Of a stretch of DNA of 64,000 nucleotides, positions 23,601 through 32,869 are shown one piece after another. The position numbers and the translations under genes were made by a program. A model generated the notes under the pieces. It ran no database searches and had not been told where the DNA came from. It was given only the letters and a program-made list of their open reading frames with translations. Each line of letters starts with the position of its first letter. Within the stretch, counting starts at the first letter, position 1. The DNA comes from Tachypleus tridentatus (lineage: Eukaryota > Arthropoda > Merostomata > Xiphosura > Limulidae): assembly GCF_004210375.1 (NCBI RefSeq), contig NC_134829.1, positions 24,010,034 to 24,074,033 on the forward strand. Direction: 5' to 3'.

Positions 23601-26600
23601 ATGTCAATGTATGTATGCCACGTATATTTAACAGCAAAGTCAAAGTATGTACATAACGTATAGAAACTACAATGTCAGAGTATGTACATAATGTACTTAA
23701 CGTGAAAGCAAGATCCATAATTCTCGCTATACTATTAAAACATTGTGAAAACTGAGTGTATATGGAGGATATTATACAAAGAAAACTACTCCGAGAGAAA
23801 GACACACTCTGTGACGTATCATTAAGCCACCAGAGGAATGTTCAGGCGAGACGCCTACTTTCATTAGCAGCAGAAGGACAGCAGCAAAACTTACGCTTTC
23901 AAAGATCATTAAGCAAATTTTACTATTTTCAACGTCAGTAATAAGCGGGTTAGATGAATTAATATTTTAGGCCTAGTCAATGTAGTTGCCATAATTGAAC
24001 ATCGTCTGCTGGCCAATGAGGTATCACAGAATATCTCTGTCATAGACGATTTTTGTTTTACTTGCGTGTTATACTCCATGTAACTTCTAATTTTCACGAT
24101 GCTCCGACAGTGATGCGTGAATTATCATGTTTATAAGTCGTTGTGCGTCTTCTGTTCTGTTTTTGTTTTTCGTTCACTCGACTGTTTATTTGATCTCGCA
24201 GTTGTTTTAGGTACTTAGATATTATTTTACTGAAATGAACACAAAATATACAACTACAAAATAAAACTAACATGATCGTTGATTTAAATCTTCTAAATTT
24301 ATTTTATATAGTTAAGAAAACTTTGAATGACAAAACTTTGTTGTTCTCTTTTTCAGGCGTGTAACACGTGACTTAGCATATTTGGTTTCAAATCAATATT
24401 TTTTTGTGACGTGTTAAGCTCCAGCCAAGGATCTTATTTCAAATTTATAACATACCAAATGAATAGACATTGCTATAGATATTTGTTTAAAGCCTTGGAG
24501 AATACTTTACTTGATAACGGTGGGGAGTATGTTGGATACAAAGAGTACATTTATAGAGTAAATTTTATTCTTTATCATTTATAAAATAAATATACCCTGT
24601 ATCAAAGAGATAAAGCAAAATTGGAACTTCCCATGTTTTACCTACAACCACGCAAAAACTAGTATTAGAAAATAAAGTAATTACTGCTTCTTAGTTAATT
24701 TTTATACAAACATTTGATGGACTTAGAGACCTTAACTACAAAACACTGGTCCTTCAGCTCCCGTGCTTGGAAACAAAAAATTGGTAGTTGTGATTTCAAC
24801 TCTTCGCAGTTCATAGTATCCAATTTTAAAAGGGCGTATAGTCAGTATGACGTCAAAGCTGCTTGCTTAAAATCAAAATAATTGATAAAATAGTGAGTTG
24901 TATTCGACTGCTCTTACAAATGAGCTATTTGGAGTACATGTTTTTAACATTTGGAGCCACTTGATAAGATTTGAACGTCTCTCAAGGTCACTTGATACAT
25001 TATTGATGGTATTGAAGACTGGTAAACGTGAAGACCACTACTTTTGATTTCTTTTCTTCGAATAACTTCTTGACTAGTTTGAGTGAGGGTGGGTGCTATC
25101 ATCCATCAAGCTGAAATCAGGGCCAGTTGCAACAGCATATGGTACCACAAATGAACTTAGGATGTGAATTATATCACGTTTGGCAATAATAATATAATTC
25201 TACAGAGCGTAAACGTCGGTACGTTCTTCAATAGCACAACTCCACAAGATGTAAAGACCGTTACGTTCTTCAACAGCACAACTCCACAAGATGTAAAGAC
25301 CGTTACGTTCTTCAACAGCACAACTCCACAGGATGTAAAGACCGTTACGTTCTTCAACAGCACAACTCCACAGGATGTAAAGACCGTTACGTTCTTCAAC
25401 AGCACAACTCCACAGGATGTAAAGACCGTTACGTTCTTCAACAGCACAACGCCACATGATGTAAAGACAATTACGTTCTCCAACAGCACAACTCCACAGG
25501 ATGTAAAGACTGTTACGTTCTTCAACAGCACAACTCCACAGGATGTAAAGACCATTACGTTCTTCAACAGAACAACTCCACAGGATGTAAAGACCGTTAC
25601 GTTCTTCAACAGAACAACTCCACAGGATGTAAAGACCGTTACGTTCTTCAATATTTATTCTTCCTCACACCATACTTGTCCCACTTCCATAACCCTCACA
25701 TTCCTTTATTAAAGTGAAGTGGATCTGCCAAGCTTCGTGTTCTAATTAAATGTTATCCATTAAGAATTATTGATTCAGCCTCGGAGCCTTTGAGGTACGA
25801 TTTCAACTGGGTAGAGTAGAAAGACAAGGATTTGCATCTTTATGTTATTTGTGATGAGCTTTCTAGTCTGGATGTCCGAACAACTGTACAACTGACTTAA
25901 AGGCAAATCTACGTTCTGCTAAAGACACCTGCAACCATGCTGCTACATCCTGCTGAGATTGGCTTTCTTCTATTTGACCTATGACCATCCACATGAGCTA
26001 AAATTCACGTCTTCTATGAGGTGTAGCTATGGTTTGTGTGGTTCACTTCAAAGTGAAGACTGAGATAAGGTTATGGTGAGACCACTGTAAACACAGTACA
26101 GGCCGAATGTTCAATCATATGCATTTCATATTATATGAATGATCACCAGATGTATACTAACAACCATGAATTGATAAGTGAATGAGATTATTTTATAGCA
26201 ATGGTTTCCATCTTTTCATAGCTATAATGTTAAAAATTCTGATAATCCTCTGGTTGTTTTGAGCAGTGTAAATAAAAACGAAGACATGTTGAAAATTAAT
26301 CGTAATTTTGTTATTCAAACGGGTGTCTCTGTTGTTGATTGTGTTCATTCTTGAAACCTTGATTACGCACTAATGTAATAAGCTTCCGCAAGAAACAGTA
26401 AGGTCAATAACAGGCCACGCATCTTGTAAGATTTTCAACAGATGACCACCGTATGTAGAAAAGACTCGCAGACTGTGTTTAAACAAATAAAAGCACAAAA
26501 GTATACTACTGAAGCCTTAATAAATATCTCGTTCCGATTTCTTCAGAATCATCTTTCTTATGAAAATAGCCGTTGACTTTGAAGACTTTGACTTGTGAGC

Positions 26601-29600
26601 CTTCGTCAACTTCAGAATATTGTTTATGGCCTTCTTGGGGCTGAGGACTCTTTTTCTAAAGTTACAGATAATGGCGTTGTTGGAAATTGTGTTGAAATGT
26701 GGTTTGGGTGCCTGTTGCTATTCTAAACCATCTCTGTGTGAGCTCTATCATTTCCATAGAGAACATTGAAAACTAATTTCCTGGGAAAATGTTATTTTGC
26801 TCTACATCATTTAACAATCTCAGTAGACAAAAAAAAAAACCTCATAAAAAACTAACTCACTGACTCACCAATTGTTCTCAATTAATATTAGTTTCTAACA
26901 AAAGGAAGTTACCGATATGGATCACAACTGAAGATGATGTATATATATAGTAATGATCACAACTTAAGATTATACATCTAGTAATGATCACAACTGAAGA
27001 TGTATATATCTAGTAATGAGCACAACTGAAGGTTATATATCTAGTAATGATCACAACTGAAGATGTATATATCTAGGTTTGATCACAACCGAAGATGTAT
27101 ATATCTAGTAATTATCCCAACTGAAGATGTATGTCTAATAATGAGCACAACTAAAGATGATGTATATATCTAGTAATGAGCACAACTAAAGATGATGTAT
27201 ATATCTAGTAATGAGCACAACTAAAGATGATGTATATATCTAGTAATGAGCACAACTGAAGATGTATATATCTAGGTTTGATCACAACCGAAGATGTATA
27301 TATCTATTAGTGATCACAACTGAAGATGTATATATCTAGTAATGATCACAACTGAAGATGTATATATCTAGGTTTGATCACAACCGAAGATGTATATATC
27401 TAGTAGTGAGCACAACTGAATATGTATGTATCTAGTAGTGATCACAACTGAAGATGTATATATCTAGTAATGAGCACAACTGAAGGTTATATATCTAGTA
27501 ATGATCACAACTGAAGATGTATATATCTAGTAATGAGCACAACTGAAGGTTATATATCTAGTAATGATCACAACTGAAGATGTATATATCTAGGTTTGAT
27601 CACAACCGAAGATGTATATATCTAGTAATTATCCCAACTGAAGATGTATGTCTAATAATGAGCACAACTAAAGATGATGTATATATCTAGTAATGAGCAC
27701 AACTAAAGATGATGTATATATCTAGTAATGAGCACAACTAAAGATGATGTATATATCTAGTAATGATCACAACTGAAGATGTATATATCTAGGTTTGATC
27801 ACAACCGAAGATGTATATATCTAGTAGTGAGCACAACTGAATATGTATGTATCTAGTAGTGATCACAACTGAAGATGTATATATCTAGTAAGTATCACAA
27901 CTGAAGATGTATGTATCTAGTAGTGATCACAACTGAAGATGTATATATCTAGTAAGTATCACAACTGAAGATGTATATATCTAGTAATGAGTACAACTAA
28001 AGATGATGTATATATCTAGTAATGAGCACAACTAAAGATGATGTATATATCTAGTAATGAGCACAACTAAAGATGATGTATATGTCTAGTAATGAGCACA
28101 ACTAAAGATGATGTATATAGCTAGTAATGAGCACAACTAAAGATGATGTATACATCTAGTAATGAGCACAACTAAAGATGATGTATATATCTATTAATGA
28201 TCACAACTGATTAAATGGTAATTAAAAACGTGATTCAAGTAGAAATTAATCATATTAATATTAAATAATTTACTATTAAAATAAATAAATAAATTGATGT
28301 TAATAAAAATCGTAAGTCTAATTCTGCGGTGTAATGACCAAAATATATTTGGTTAAAATTATAGTGTGCCCCCTGCCCCCAGTGGCACAGCGGTAAGTCT
28401 CAAGACTTATATCTCTAAAAGACGGGTTTCTATAGCGTAGAAAGCCCATTGTGTAGCTTCGTGTTTAGCAACAAACAAATACAATTTCTCCACTTTAATC
28501 TAGTTTACACCGAAACAGTTGTTGTTCAAGCAGTTGATGACGTAAATAACATCTATATCATCATTATATCTTTCGTTTCCCAGCCAGCTTGATGAACCCT
28601 GGCACTTGGCGAAACAACTCGTCGGCACTGGATATAACAGAAAGACTATGCCTAACATATTATTACATTCTCATTTACTCTTGCTCGTATGTTCTTTTAA
28701 CATCTCTCTTCGGAAAGAAATATGACAATCTCCCAGCTATAAGTCTATCCGTGACGTCATTATATTATTGAATGGTGGTCAAATCGATCTTAACCAAATA
28801 CATAGATGCTAAGGATGTCGCTTTGGCGCCACGGTTTTCGTCTGCTAGTACGTGAAAATCCTTCATATAAATGCATAATTAACCTTTATATGTTGGACAG
28901 TTATTTTTTTGTGTCGTCTCAAAATAATGTCGTACAACATATAGTTTAGAGATAGTTCTCAAGTTACTTTCATTCCTCCTCGCGTTGTCGTGATTTTACA
29001 ACGTTTTTTTTAATAGAAAAAACTTATTTGTATAGTTCATTCTTAAGTACTGGGCCTAAAATAATAATCTACAAATCTGTGTATAAAGGAGCCTGCTACC
29101 TGTTCTGTCTGTAGTTTCCACACACACACGTTTTTCCCGTAATTATCATACATTTTCTATGACAATTTGTCTCCAGTTACACAATGGAGTTTCTTCCTGA
29201 TATCCGAAGCAAATTCGTGATGTGTTATATAAACTGTGTTAATTCCTTTGTGCGCTGTAATCAATGGATATTGGATATAAAAACAGGAACTTCAAACCTG
29301 TAACAGCCCGGCATGTGTTAGGGAGTTTGACTAAGGGTCGCGGGTTAAAATTCTCACCCCACCAAACATGCTCGCCCTTTCAGCCGTGGGGCATTATAAT
29401 ACGTCGTTCAATCCTACCATTCGCTGGTTAAAGAGTATTACAAGAGTTGGCGGTGCACGTTGATAACTAGTTACCCTCCCTCTAGACTCTCACTGCTAAA
29501 TTGGGGACGGCTGTCGCAGATAGCCCTAGTGTAGCTTTGCACGAAATTCAAATCCAACTAAACCTGTAAGGGCTGATTTTAGTTTAAATCTAATCACTCT

Positions 29601-32600
29601 TTTTTTCTACTATATCTGTATTTAAAAACAAGTAAAATCTTAAAACATAAAACATACTTGTGATTACGTTCGTTAGCTAACTGTGAAATTTAAAATAAAA
29701 TGTTTTAAAGTCAATCAGAAAGCTGTGAAACTTAAACAAAACATTGTGTTGTTAAATTAGTAAACATAAGTGACATTGATCATACATATCTGTTAGGTAT
29801 TATTATTTTCAAGACTTGGAATGTGCTTATTCTTCCACATAGGTGAAATAAAGCATGAAGAAGTTTCATGTTCAGATTCAAACCTCAGTTTGTTACAGTA
29901 ACAGCTTCAGATGGAGTGCTTTACCATGTTGAGAAAGTGAAAACCTTTCTGAAAACTCTTCTGCTGAAGTGCTCTCGAATTCTCCAATGATCAACCCCCT
30001 CTTCTTACACTAAGCCTATCGATCGACTTTCGAATATCGTAAAAACTGTGGTTACATCATAAAGTTTGCCGAAGAAGCGGGAATTAGTTACTTCGGGTTT
30101 AAAGTCCACTCTGATTGGCATAAAGTAACACCTGTACCAAGCTGTTAAACTCATACGTGACGCGCTAAAACGACTTTAAATAAAACAGTAAGACTCTGGT
30201 GAAGCCTACAACGAATATTTTTCTTAGTTTATCTCTACAGAAGAATATTTTATCTTACGAATTACCTTCCTAAATGTCTGGATGACACAGCGGCCAAACA
30301 CATCCTTAATTCGAATGCTCATTACGTTTGCGCGTAAACGTTTTAAATGCTTTATAAATCCTGACGTTTGCCATTTTTAGTGAGTTTTTCTTTGTCTGTT
30401 GTTGTTTCTTTCATCAACGGTTTCTTTGTTTCAGAACGTTCTTCTGTCTCTCTCATTAACAACTTCATTTAGTCTCTTTCCTACTGCATTTTCGGTATAA
30501 ATATAATACATAGTTACGTATTCCTTTGTAACACACTTTCAATACTATCTTTCAATGCGATTTGTTTGTTTGTTTTTGAATATTGCCCAAAGCTACACGA
30601 GGGCTATCTGCGCTAGCCTTCCCTAATTTAGCAGTGTAAGGTTAGAGGGGGAAAGCAGCTAGTCATCACTACCCATTGCCAGCTCTTGGGCTACTCTTTT
30701 ACCAACGAATAGTAAGATTGCCACTCACATTATAACGCCTCCACGGCTGAAAGGGCAAGCACGTTTGGAGTAACCAGGATTCGAACCCAAGACCCTCAGA
30801 TTACGAGCCGAGCGCCCTAATCACCTGGCCATGCCGGACCCTTTCAATATGAGGTGAAATTTTAATGTTCGCCTGTACGTCACGCATTGAGAACATTTTA
30901 ATTAAAAACGTTTTACGTAATTACGCGTTTTGACTTCAATGTTTTATTTATTACGAAGAATTTATTAGATAAAAAAAGATTATATGAATATTTAATAGCC
31001 CCAAATACTCTTTTTTTTTATTATTATGCAAGTCTTAAGTCATGTTTTTTTTTTCTGGGTTAAATGTTTTACCTATATTTCTATATGTATCTGTGATACA
31101 ATCCTGTGTTAATTGATTTATGTTACTCGGTATAGCTGTGATACCATCTTGTGTTAATTGGTTTATATCGCTGTACACAGCTATGTATCTTACCCTTAAG
31201 TATCAGCTAGTTGATATTGTTTTATATACCTGTGTATACTATCTTTAAGTGTTAATTGGTTCATATTACTGTGTTTTTTCATCATAACTTTAATTTTAAC
31301 TGGTTTATATCACAATATGTGTTTGTATATCTTATTCTTAAGTGATATAAATGTATTATATCACTCACTTATGTACCTGTGTATACTGTCCTTAAGTGTT
31401 AAATGGTTTATATGTGTCTACATACACTATCATCAAGTATTAGGCCGTAATCAGAAGGTCGAGAGTTCGAACCCCCGTCGCACCAAATATGCTCGACATT
31501 TCAGCCCTGAGGCGTTATAATGTGACGATCAATCCAACTATTTATTGGTAAAAGAACAGCCAAAGAGTTGGTGGTGATGATTAGCTGACTTCCCTCTAGT
31601 CTTGCACTATTAAATTAGGGACGGCTAGCGCAAATAGCTCTCGTGTAGCTTTGCGCGAAATACAAAAAACAAACAAACCTCAAGTGTTAGTTGTTTATAT
31701 TACTATCTATATCTTTGTATATTTCTCTTACGTGTCAATTGGTTTGTATCACTGTATGCAACCGTGTATCCTATTTAAAGCGTTAATTAATTTACGTAAA
31801 TTATATTTGTATTATCTGTTTTTATCAGATAGTAAGATTTATGTTTCTTATATGTATCTCATTGTCTACGTGTGTGTTCACCTTTTAGCACAGTTGCTAA
31901 TGCTATTTTGATTTTTTTAGCACAGATTTCATACATTTGAAAATAAATAACTGAATTTTTATTATATGTTTTTGGTTCATATGGTGGCATAAACATTTAA
32001 CATTTCTGCGTAAACGTATCTTATCTTGCATATTGTGAAAAACAATGAGCGAATACAAATAGCTCAGCTTTCCTGCTGTTATAAGAATGGCAAGCTATCA
32101 TGTTTCGTTTAGTGGATAGTGTTACTGCCGGCTTACTATTAGACCCCGACATCTATTTTCAATTATTAGTTTGATTTCCAGTGTCCAGAGGTCGCCAGAG
32201 AATTTGTGGATCGATATTTAGGCCTCGTGACAACCAATACCATTATTAGAAACAAACCAAAGAAACCCCCAAAACTAAATTATATGATAAGACGTAGTAC
32301 ACATAAAATAATCTTCCAACTAATAAAACGTCCCACGCACATGACTGGAGCACGAAGAACTGAACACTCTAACTAAAGCTTTTTGATAACTTTTACAAAA
32401 ACTGTTTATTTTTATGTGAACACACGACAAATGCCCACAGCTAATATATTTATTTTTGTGTCTGGAATTTTCTTAAATGTAGATGGTACAATATTATAAC
32501 TTTTTTTTTCTGTTCATGTTTATCACATTATTTTGCATATTATTGACGTATACAAGTCTTATTATTTGTTTGAAACTAATGATCAAACGTTGGGTGTTTT

Positions 32601-32654
32601 CAGATCCTTTCACTGTCAAAAGGGTTCGTGGAAGTGCGGGAGCTCCAATGAAAT
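11432..32654 (+). CDS. CUB-domain protein, suppressor-of-lurcher (SOL-1)-like, partial gene model
   Basis: Exons 11432-11618, 16099-16289, 17339-17377, 19701-19869 and 20737-20936, plus a tentative one at 32604-32654, join in one frame with GT/AG borders. They encode two CUB domains and linkers. CUB1 has SPNYPKPY and RGKERVQIIFTDFDLF, then CEGVDN, RFCGR and ARGFHAIYRF. CUB2 has SPNYPGLYPRDSECHYFF, TERVHISFTYFDVEG, CTMDTASDYVEF and HRHCGIQ, then FDGTGFEAFYHF. Order and motifs fit arthropod SOL-1-like proteins; C. elegans SOL-1 is an AMPA-receptor auxiliary CUB protein acting at the cell surface. Other tandem-CUB proteins (Neto-, tolloid- or cubilin-like) remain possible. Both ends are missing: no signal peptide, transmembrane segment or stop exon was found. 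The introns are full of SINEs and a LINE fragment. Confidence 0.75.
11619..12079. other. Intron sequence, nothing recognised
   Basis: Start of the 4.5-kb intron inside CUB1; no repeat family identified before 12080. Confidence 0.6.
12080..12500. repeat. Decayed tandem array, unit about 65-70 bp
   Basis: Worn units recur with AAGACTTA/AAGACTTG, TAGAAAAATAA or AATAAACACACTTT and GTAAGTTTT. Strong divergence points to an old array. Confidence 0.55.
12508..12786 (-). mobile_element. SINE-A copy in a CUB-gene intron
   Basis: The minus-strand head is GGCATGGCCAGGTGGTTAAG, with CTCGTAATTCGAGTGTCGCG and the ATTCGTTGGTAAAAGATAG core. Nearly full length, with a slightly altered tail. Confidence 0.9.
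12931..13142. repeat. Minisatellite, 43-bp unit x 5
   Basis: Units start AATCAACACACATAAGATTA at 12931, 12974, 13017, 13060 and 13103. They are nearly identical, differing mainly by A/G before the unit start. Each contains the near-palindrome ATGAGATCCTCAT. Confidence 0.95.
13362..13489 (+). mobile_element. SINE-B copy
   Basis: Reads CCCCTAGTGGCACAGCGGTA, TTTGCGGACTTGCACC, TACCCGTGGCGGGCAGAGCA and CATTGTGTAGTTTTATTTTT, ending in GAACGAATAAAC. Confidence 0.85.
13490..14189. other. Intron sequence, nothing recognised
   Basis: No repeat family or exon seen. Confidence 0.5.
14190..14312 (-). mobile_element. SINE-C copy, left arm of an inverted pair
   Basis: Plus-strand order is (GT)n, CTTTCTTATAGCAAAGCCAC, ATCGGGCTATCTGCTTAGCC, AATCGAGCCCCTGATTTAAG, then CTTACCGCTGTACTAGTGG, so the head points right. 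Confidence 0.85.
14313..14433 (+). mobile_element. SINE-C copy, right arm of an inverted pair
   Basis: Starts at the head of the preceding copy (CTGGTACAGCGATAAGCTTA) and runs the other way to GGCTTTGCTATAAAAAACAC and a CA-rich tail. The pair forms a 240-bp imperfect palindrome. Confidence 0.85.
14434..14927. other. Intron sequence, nothing recognised
   Basis: No exon or named repeat. Confidence 0.5.
14928..15232 (+). mobile_element. SINE-A copy with 13-bp target-site duplication
   Basis: The element spans about 14941-15219 from GGCCCGGCATGGCCAAGTCG to (AAAC)n. AACCTACCACTTT occurs directly before (14928-14940) and after it (15220-15232), which defines both ends of the family. Confidence 0.95.
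15515..15885 (-). mobile_element. Old SINE-A copy, interrupted by SINE-B
   Basis: The left part (GAATTTCGTGTAAAGATACT ... CATTCTAACATCCCCACAGC) and right part (GTTCGACGAAGGCGATTCAA ... CAGGTCATGCCAGACCCC) are one minus-strand SINE-A. The middle is a different family, and about 20 bases of SINE-A appear lost at the junction. Confidence 0.75.
15697..15800 (-). mobile_element. SINE-B nested inside SINE-A
   Basis: Contains CACAAAGAGCTATCCGTGTT, ACCACGAGTATTGAAACCCG and CTGCAGACATACGACTGTGC. Its position inside the split SINE-A shows it arrived later. Confidence 0.75.
16099..16289 (+). CDS. CUB1, second-half exon
   Basis: Acceptor GGTTGCAG, donor CACCA|GTATGT; phase 2 in, phase 1 out. Joined to the 11618 donor it completes a Lys codon and continues CEGVDNLVAFINI, then RFCGRTIPPQL, FMTLEFQS and ARGFHAIYRFVT. 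The second CUB disulfide pair (CEG and FCG) is present, and the Asp in VDNL is where calcium-binding CUB domains have one. Confidence 0.8.
16290..17338. other. Intron after CUB1
   Basis: No repeat family or exon recognised. A 74-residue minus-strand frame at 16763-16987 has no domain. Confidence 0.5.
17339..17377 (+). CDS. 39-nt linker exon between CUB1 and CUB2
   Basis: Acceptor TTTTTTCTTTAG with a good pyrimidine tract, donor TCAG|GTAATA. It starts and ends in phase 1, so it can be skipped without changing frame. It encodes (N)FGINVGSQDNQS(G/V), a short polar linker joining VT of CUB1 to VCGYVF of CUB2. Too short to recognise alone; support comes from the exact phase fit and splice sites. 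Confidence 0.6.
17378..17839. other. Intron sequence, nothing recognised
   Basis: AT-rich, no repeat family seen. Confidence 0.5.
17840..18400 (+). mobile_element. Decayed Tc1/mariner-like transposase remnant
   Basis: Broken frames read like the helix-turn-helix part of a mariner-type transposase: TPRLSRKRPATRF, AIRSKVQRILISENP, a stop, then AVAKAVYTPHTTVCKMIKM and MQKRSQQ. Farther on, GRDGVLWRLNSL may be the worn start of the catalytic domain. Several stops and shifts; no terminal inverted repeats recognised. Dead copy inside the intron. Confidence 0.5.
18421..19700. other. Intron sequence
   Basis: Contains a (TA)n tract near 18549-18565; no exon or repeat family otherwise. Confidence 0.5.
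19701..19869 (+). CDS. CUB2, first-half exon
   Basis: Acceptor TTTTCCTTCTAG, donor ACACC|GTAAGT; phase 1 in, phase 2 out, the same pattern as the CUB1 first-half exon. It encodes VCGYVFNSWETSNGSFTSPN, YPGLYPRDSECHYFFYG and TERVHISFTYFDVEGVTP. Both first-pair cysteines are present. The ATG at 19679 lies just upstream of the acceptor and is not a start. Confidence 0.85.
19870..20736. other. Intron inside CUB2
   Basis: 867 bases, AT-rich. The 81-residue frame at 20336-20581 has no recognisable domain. Confidence 0.6.
20737..20936 (+). CDS. CUB2, second-half exon
   Basis: Acceptor GTGTTTCAG, donor GTTG|GTATGT; phase 2 in, phase 1 out. Encodes CTMDTASDYVEFSNF, HRHCGIQKPKKIKSDG, FFRVTFKSNNRFDGTGFEAF and YHFRNYV. 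All four CUB2 cysteines are now accounted for. An open frame runs past the donor into intron and SINE sequence and should not be counted. Confidence 0.85.
20971..21230 (+). mobile_element. SINE-A copy just after the CUB2 exon
   Basis: Begins CCGGCATGGCCTGGTGGTTA about 35 bases past the donor, keeps the TTCGTTGATAAAAGAGTAG core and ends GCGCGAAATTCAAACCACAC. Part of the anticodon-region sequence is lost. Confidence 0.9.
21236..22159 (+). mobile_element. 5'-truncated LINE reverse transcriptase fragment (jockey/CR1-like)
   Basis: Encodes the C-terminal half of a non-LTR retrotransposon reverse transcriptase. First comes IIRWLSNVLENRKCRVNVEG (about 21271-21333), then a one-base frameshift near 21350, then AGVPQGGVVSPILFIMYVNN and the catalytic box QFADDVAVW. 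The thumb-side block KTAKTQVIIF follows in altered form (NTAKTQVIIF), with AKFLGLTYDSKLTW, IYKTYIRPVINYAAPAW and a stop at 22159. No endonuclease or RNase H part is present. TA- and TAA-rich sequence follows (22160-22250), as expected of a LINE tail. The remnant is in the same orientation as the host gene. Clade assignment is by motif only. Confidence 0.85.
22160..22235. repeat. (TA)n / (TAA)n microsatellite
   Basis: Two runs of alternating TA separated by TAATAA repeats directly follow the LINE stop codon. Confidence 0.85.
22492..22617 (-). mobile_element. SINE-B copy
   Basis: The plus strand reads TTGAATTAAGCACAAAGCTA, GGTATCGAAACCCGGTTTTT, CGCAGACATACCACTGAGCC, that is, a complete minus-strand copy. 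Confidence 0.9.
22618..23037. other. Unannotated intron sequence
   Basis: Nothing recognised. Confidence 0.5.
23038..23305 (+). mobile_element. SINE-A copy
   Basis: The head is worn (GGCCAAGATTTTAGGGCGCT), the T-box GGTTCGAATCCCCGTCACAC is intact, and the tail is AAAACAAACAAAC. Confidence 0.9.
23306..25223. other. Unannotated stretch
   Basis: At 23575-23700 the phrase AAAGT(A/T)TGTAC(G/A)TAACGTA recurs about three times as a worn repeat. No exon recognised. Confidence 0.5.
25224..25652. repeat. Minisatellite, 42-bp unit x about 10
   Basis: Units start TTCTTCAACAGCACAACTCC every 42 bases from 25224, with few differences. Because 42 is divisible by 3 and the unit lacks stops in several frames, frames of 182 (+), 160 (-) and 85 (-) residues stay open. 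They show a 14-residue period and no other support for coding. Confidence 0.95.
25653..26924. other. Unannotated stretch
   Basis: No exon, SINE or array recognised. Confidence 0.5.
26925..28210. repeat. Large minisatellite, 32-35-bp units, about 38 copies, with higher-order repeats
   Basis: Base unit GTAATGATCACAACTGAAGA plus TGTATATATCTA (32 bp). Variants are AATGAGCACAACTAAAGATG (35 bp), GGTTTGATCACAACCGAAGA and the short ATCCCAACTGAAGATG form. Variant order recurs: the block at about 27001-27230 reappears at about 27517-27750 (offset 517), and the block at about 27370 reappears at about 27791. Confidence 0.95.
28371..28478 (+). mobile_element. SINE-B copy, shortened
   Basis: Reads CCCCCAGTGGCACAGCGGTA at the head and CATTGTGTAGCTTCGTGTTT at the tail; the middle has lost the GGTGGGCAGAGC segment. 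Confidence 0.8.
28479..29305. other. Unannotated stretch
   Basis: A 60-residue frame at 28589-28771 follows a CCCAG acceptor-like site, but there is no good donor or domain. Confidence 0.45.
29306..29565 (+). mobile_element. SINE-A copy with damaged head
   Basis: Keeps CCCGGCATG, then lacks about 10 bases of the D-arm region. The body from CACCAAACATGCTCGCCCTT to GCACGAAATTCAAATCCAAC is intact. Confidence 0.85.
29566..30565. other. Unannotated stretch
   Basis: Nothing recognised. Confidence 0.5.
30566..30840 (-). mobile_element. SINE-A copy
   Basis: The plus strand runs from (GTTT)n through GAGGGCTATCTGCGCTAGCC to CACCTGGCCATGCCGGACC. CTTTCAAT occurs near both edges as a possible worn target-site duplication. 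Confidence 0.9.
31060..31800. repeat. Decayed tandem array split by a SINE
   Basis: Worn units of about 50-60 bp with GTGTTAATTGGTTTATAT, ACTGTGTAT and CTTAAGTGTTA occupy about 31060-31436 and resume at about 31680-31800. Confidence 0.65.
31440..31679 (+). mobile_element. SINE-A copy, 5'-truncated, inside the array
   Basis: Starts mid-head (GGCCGTAATCAGAAGGTCGA), T-box GAGTTCGAACCCCCGTCGCA, ends (AAAC)n. TCAAGTATTA before it and TCAAGTGTTA after it may be a target-site duplication or simply array units. Confidence 0.85.
31801..32603. other. Unannotated stretch
   Basis: AT-rich, no exon or named repeat. Confidence 0.5.
32604..32654 (+). CDS. Candidate 51-nt linker exon of the CUB gene
   Basis: Acceptor GTGTTTTCAG, donor AAAT|GTGAGT. 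It starts and ends in phase 1, exactly what the 20936 donor needs. Joined there it gives NYV-D-PFTVKRVRGSAGAPMK. Basic, Gly/Ala-containing linker with no domain of its own. It lies 11.7 kb past the previous exon, so a chance match is possible. Confidence 0.4.
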
Positions 32655-32869
32655 GTGAGTACAATTATGGTATTACAATAAATGTTCTGAACAAGTTCCG
32701 TTGTGAATTGTCTTTGGTCATCTCAGTCTTCGATATCACCCGTATGTATGCGAGTTGAATTTATGGAAAAGAAATTTAAAAACTTAAACAGATGTAACAT
32801 AAAACACAAGACTCAAGTACGTTAATATTATTAAAAAGTGAGAATAAAACATTGTGAAACGAAACATTA
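32655..32869. other. Flank of the candidate exon
   Basis: No further exon of the CUB gene could be recognised here or elsewhere before the Frizzled gene. Confidence 0.4.

Noticed and set aside
25169..25651. 160-residue minus-strand frame as a repetitive protein gene
   Set aside because: Entirely explained by a 42-bp minisatellite; other frames are open too, and there is no start context or exon signal.
26925..28210. CTGAAGATG in every unit as a match to the 53-kb motif
   Set aside because: No GAAAC partner or stem in the unit; a short shared word only.
26925..28210. CRISPR-like array
   Set aside because: Units are contiguous without unique spacers and the sequence is animal nuclear DNA.
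28573..28771. Exon after CCCAG at 28584
   Set aside because: No donor in a matching phase and no recognisable protein motif.
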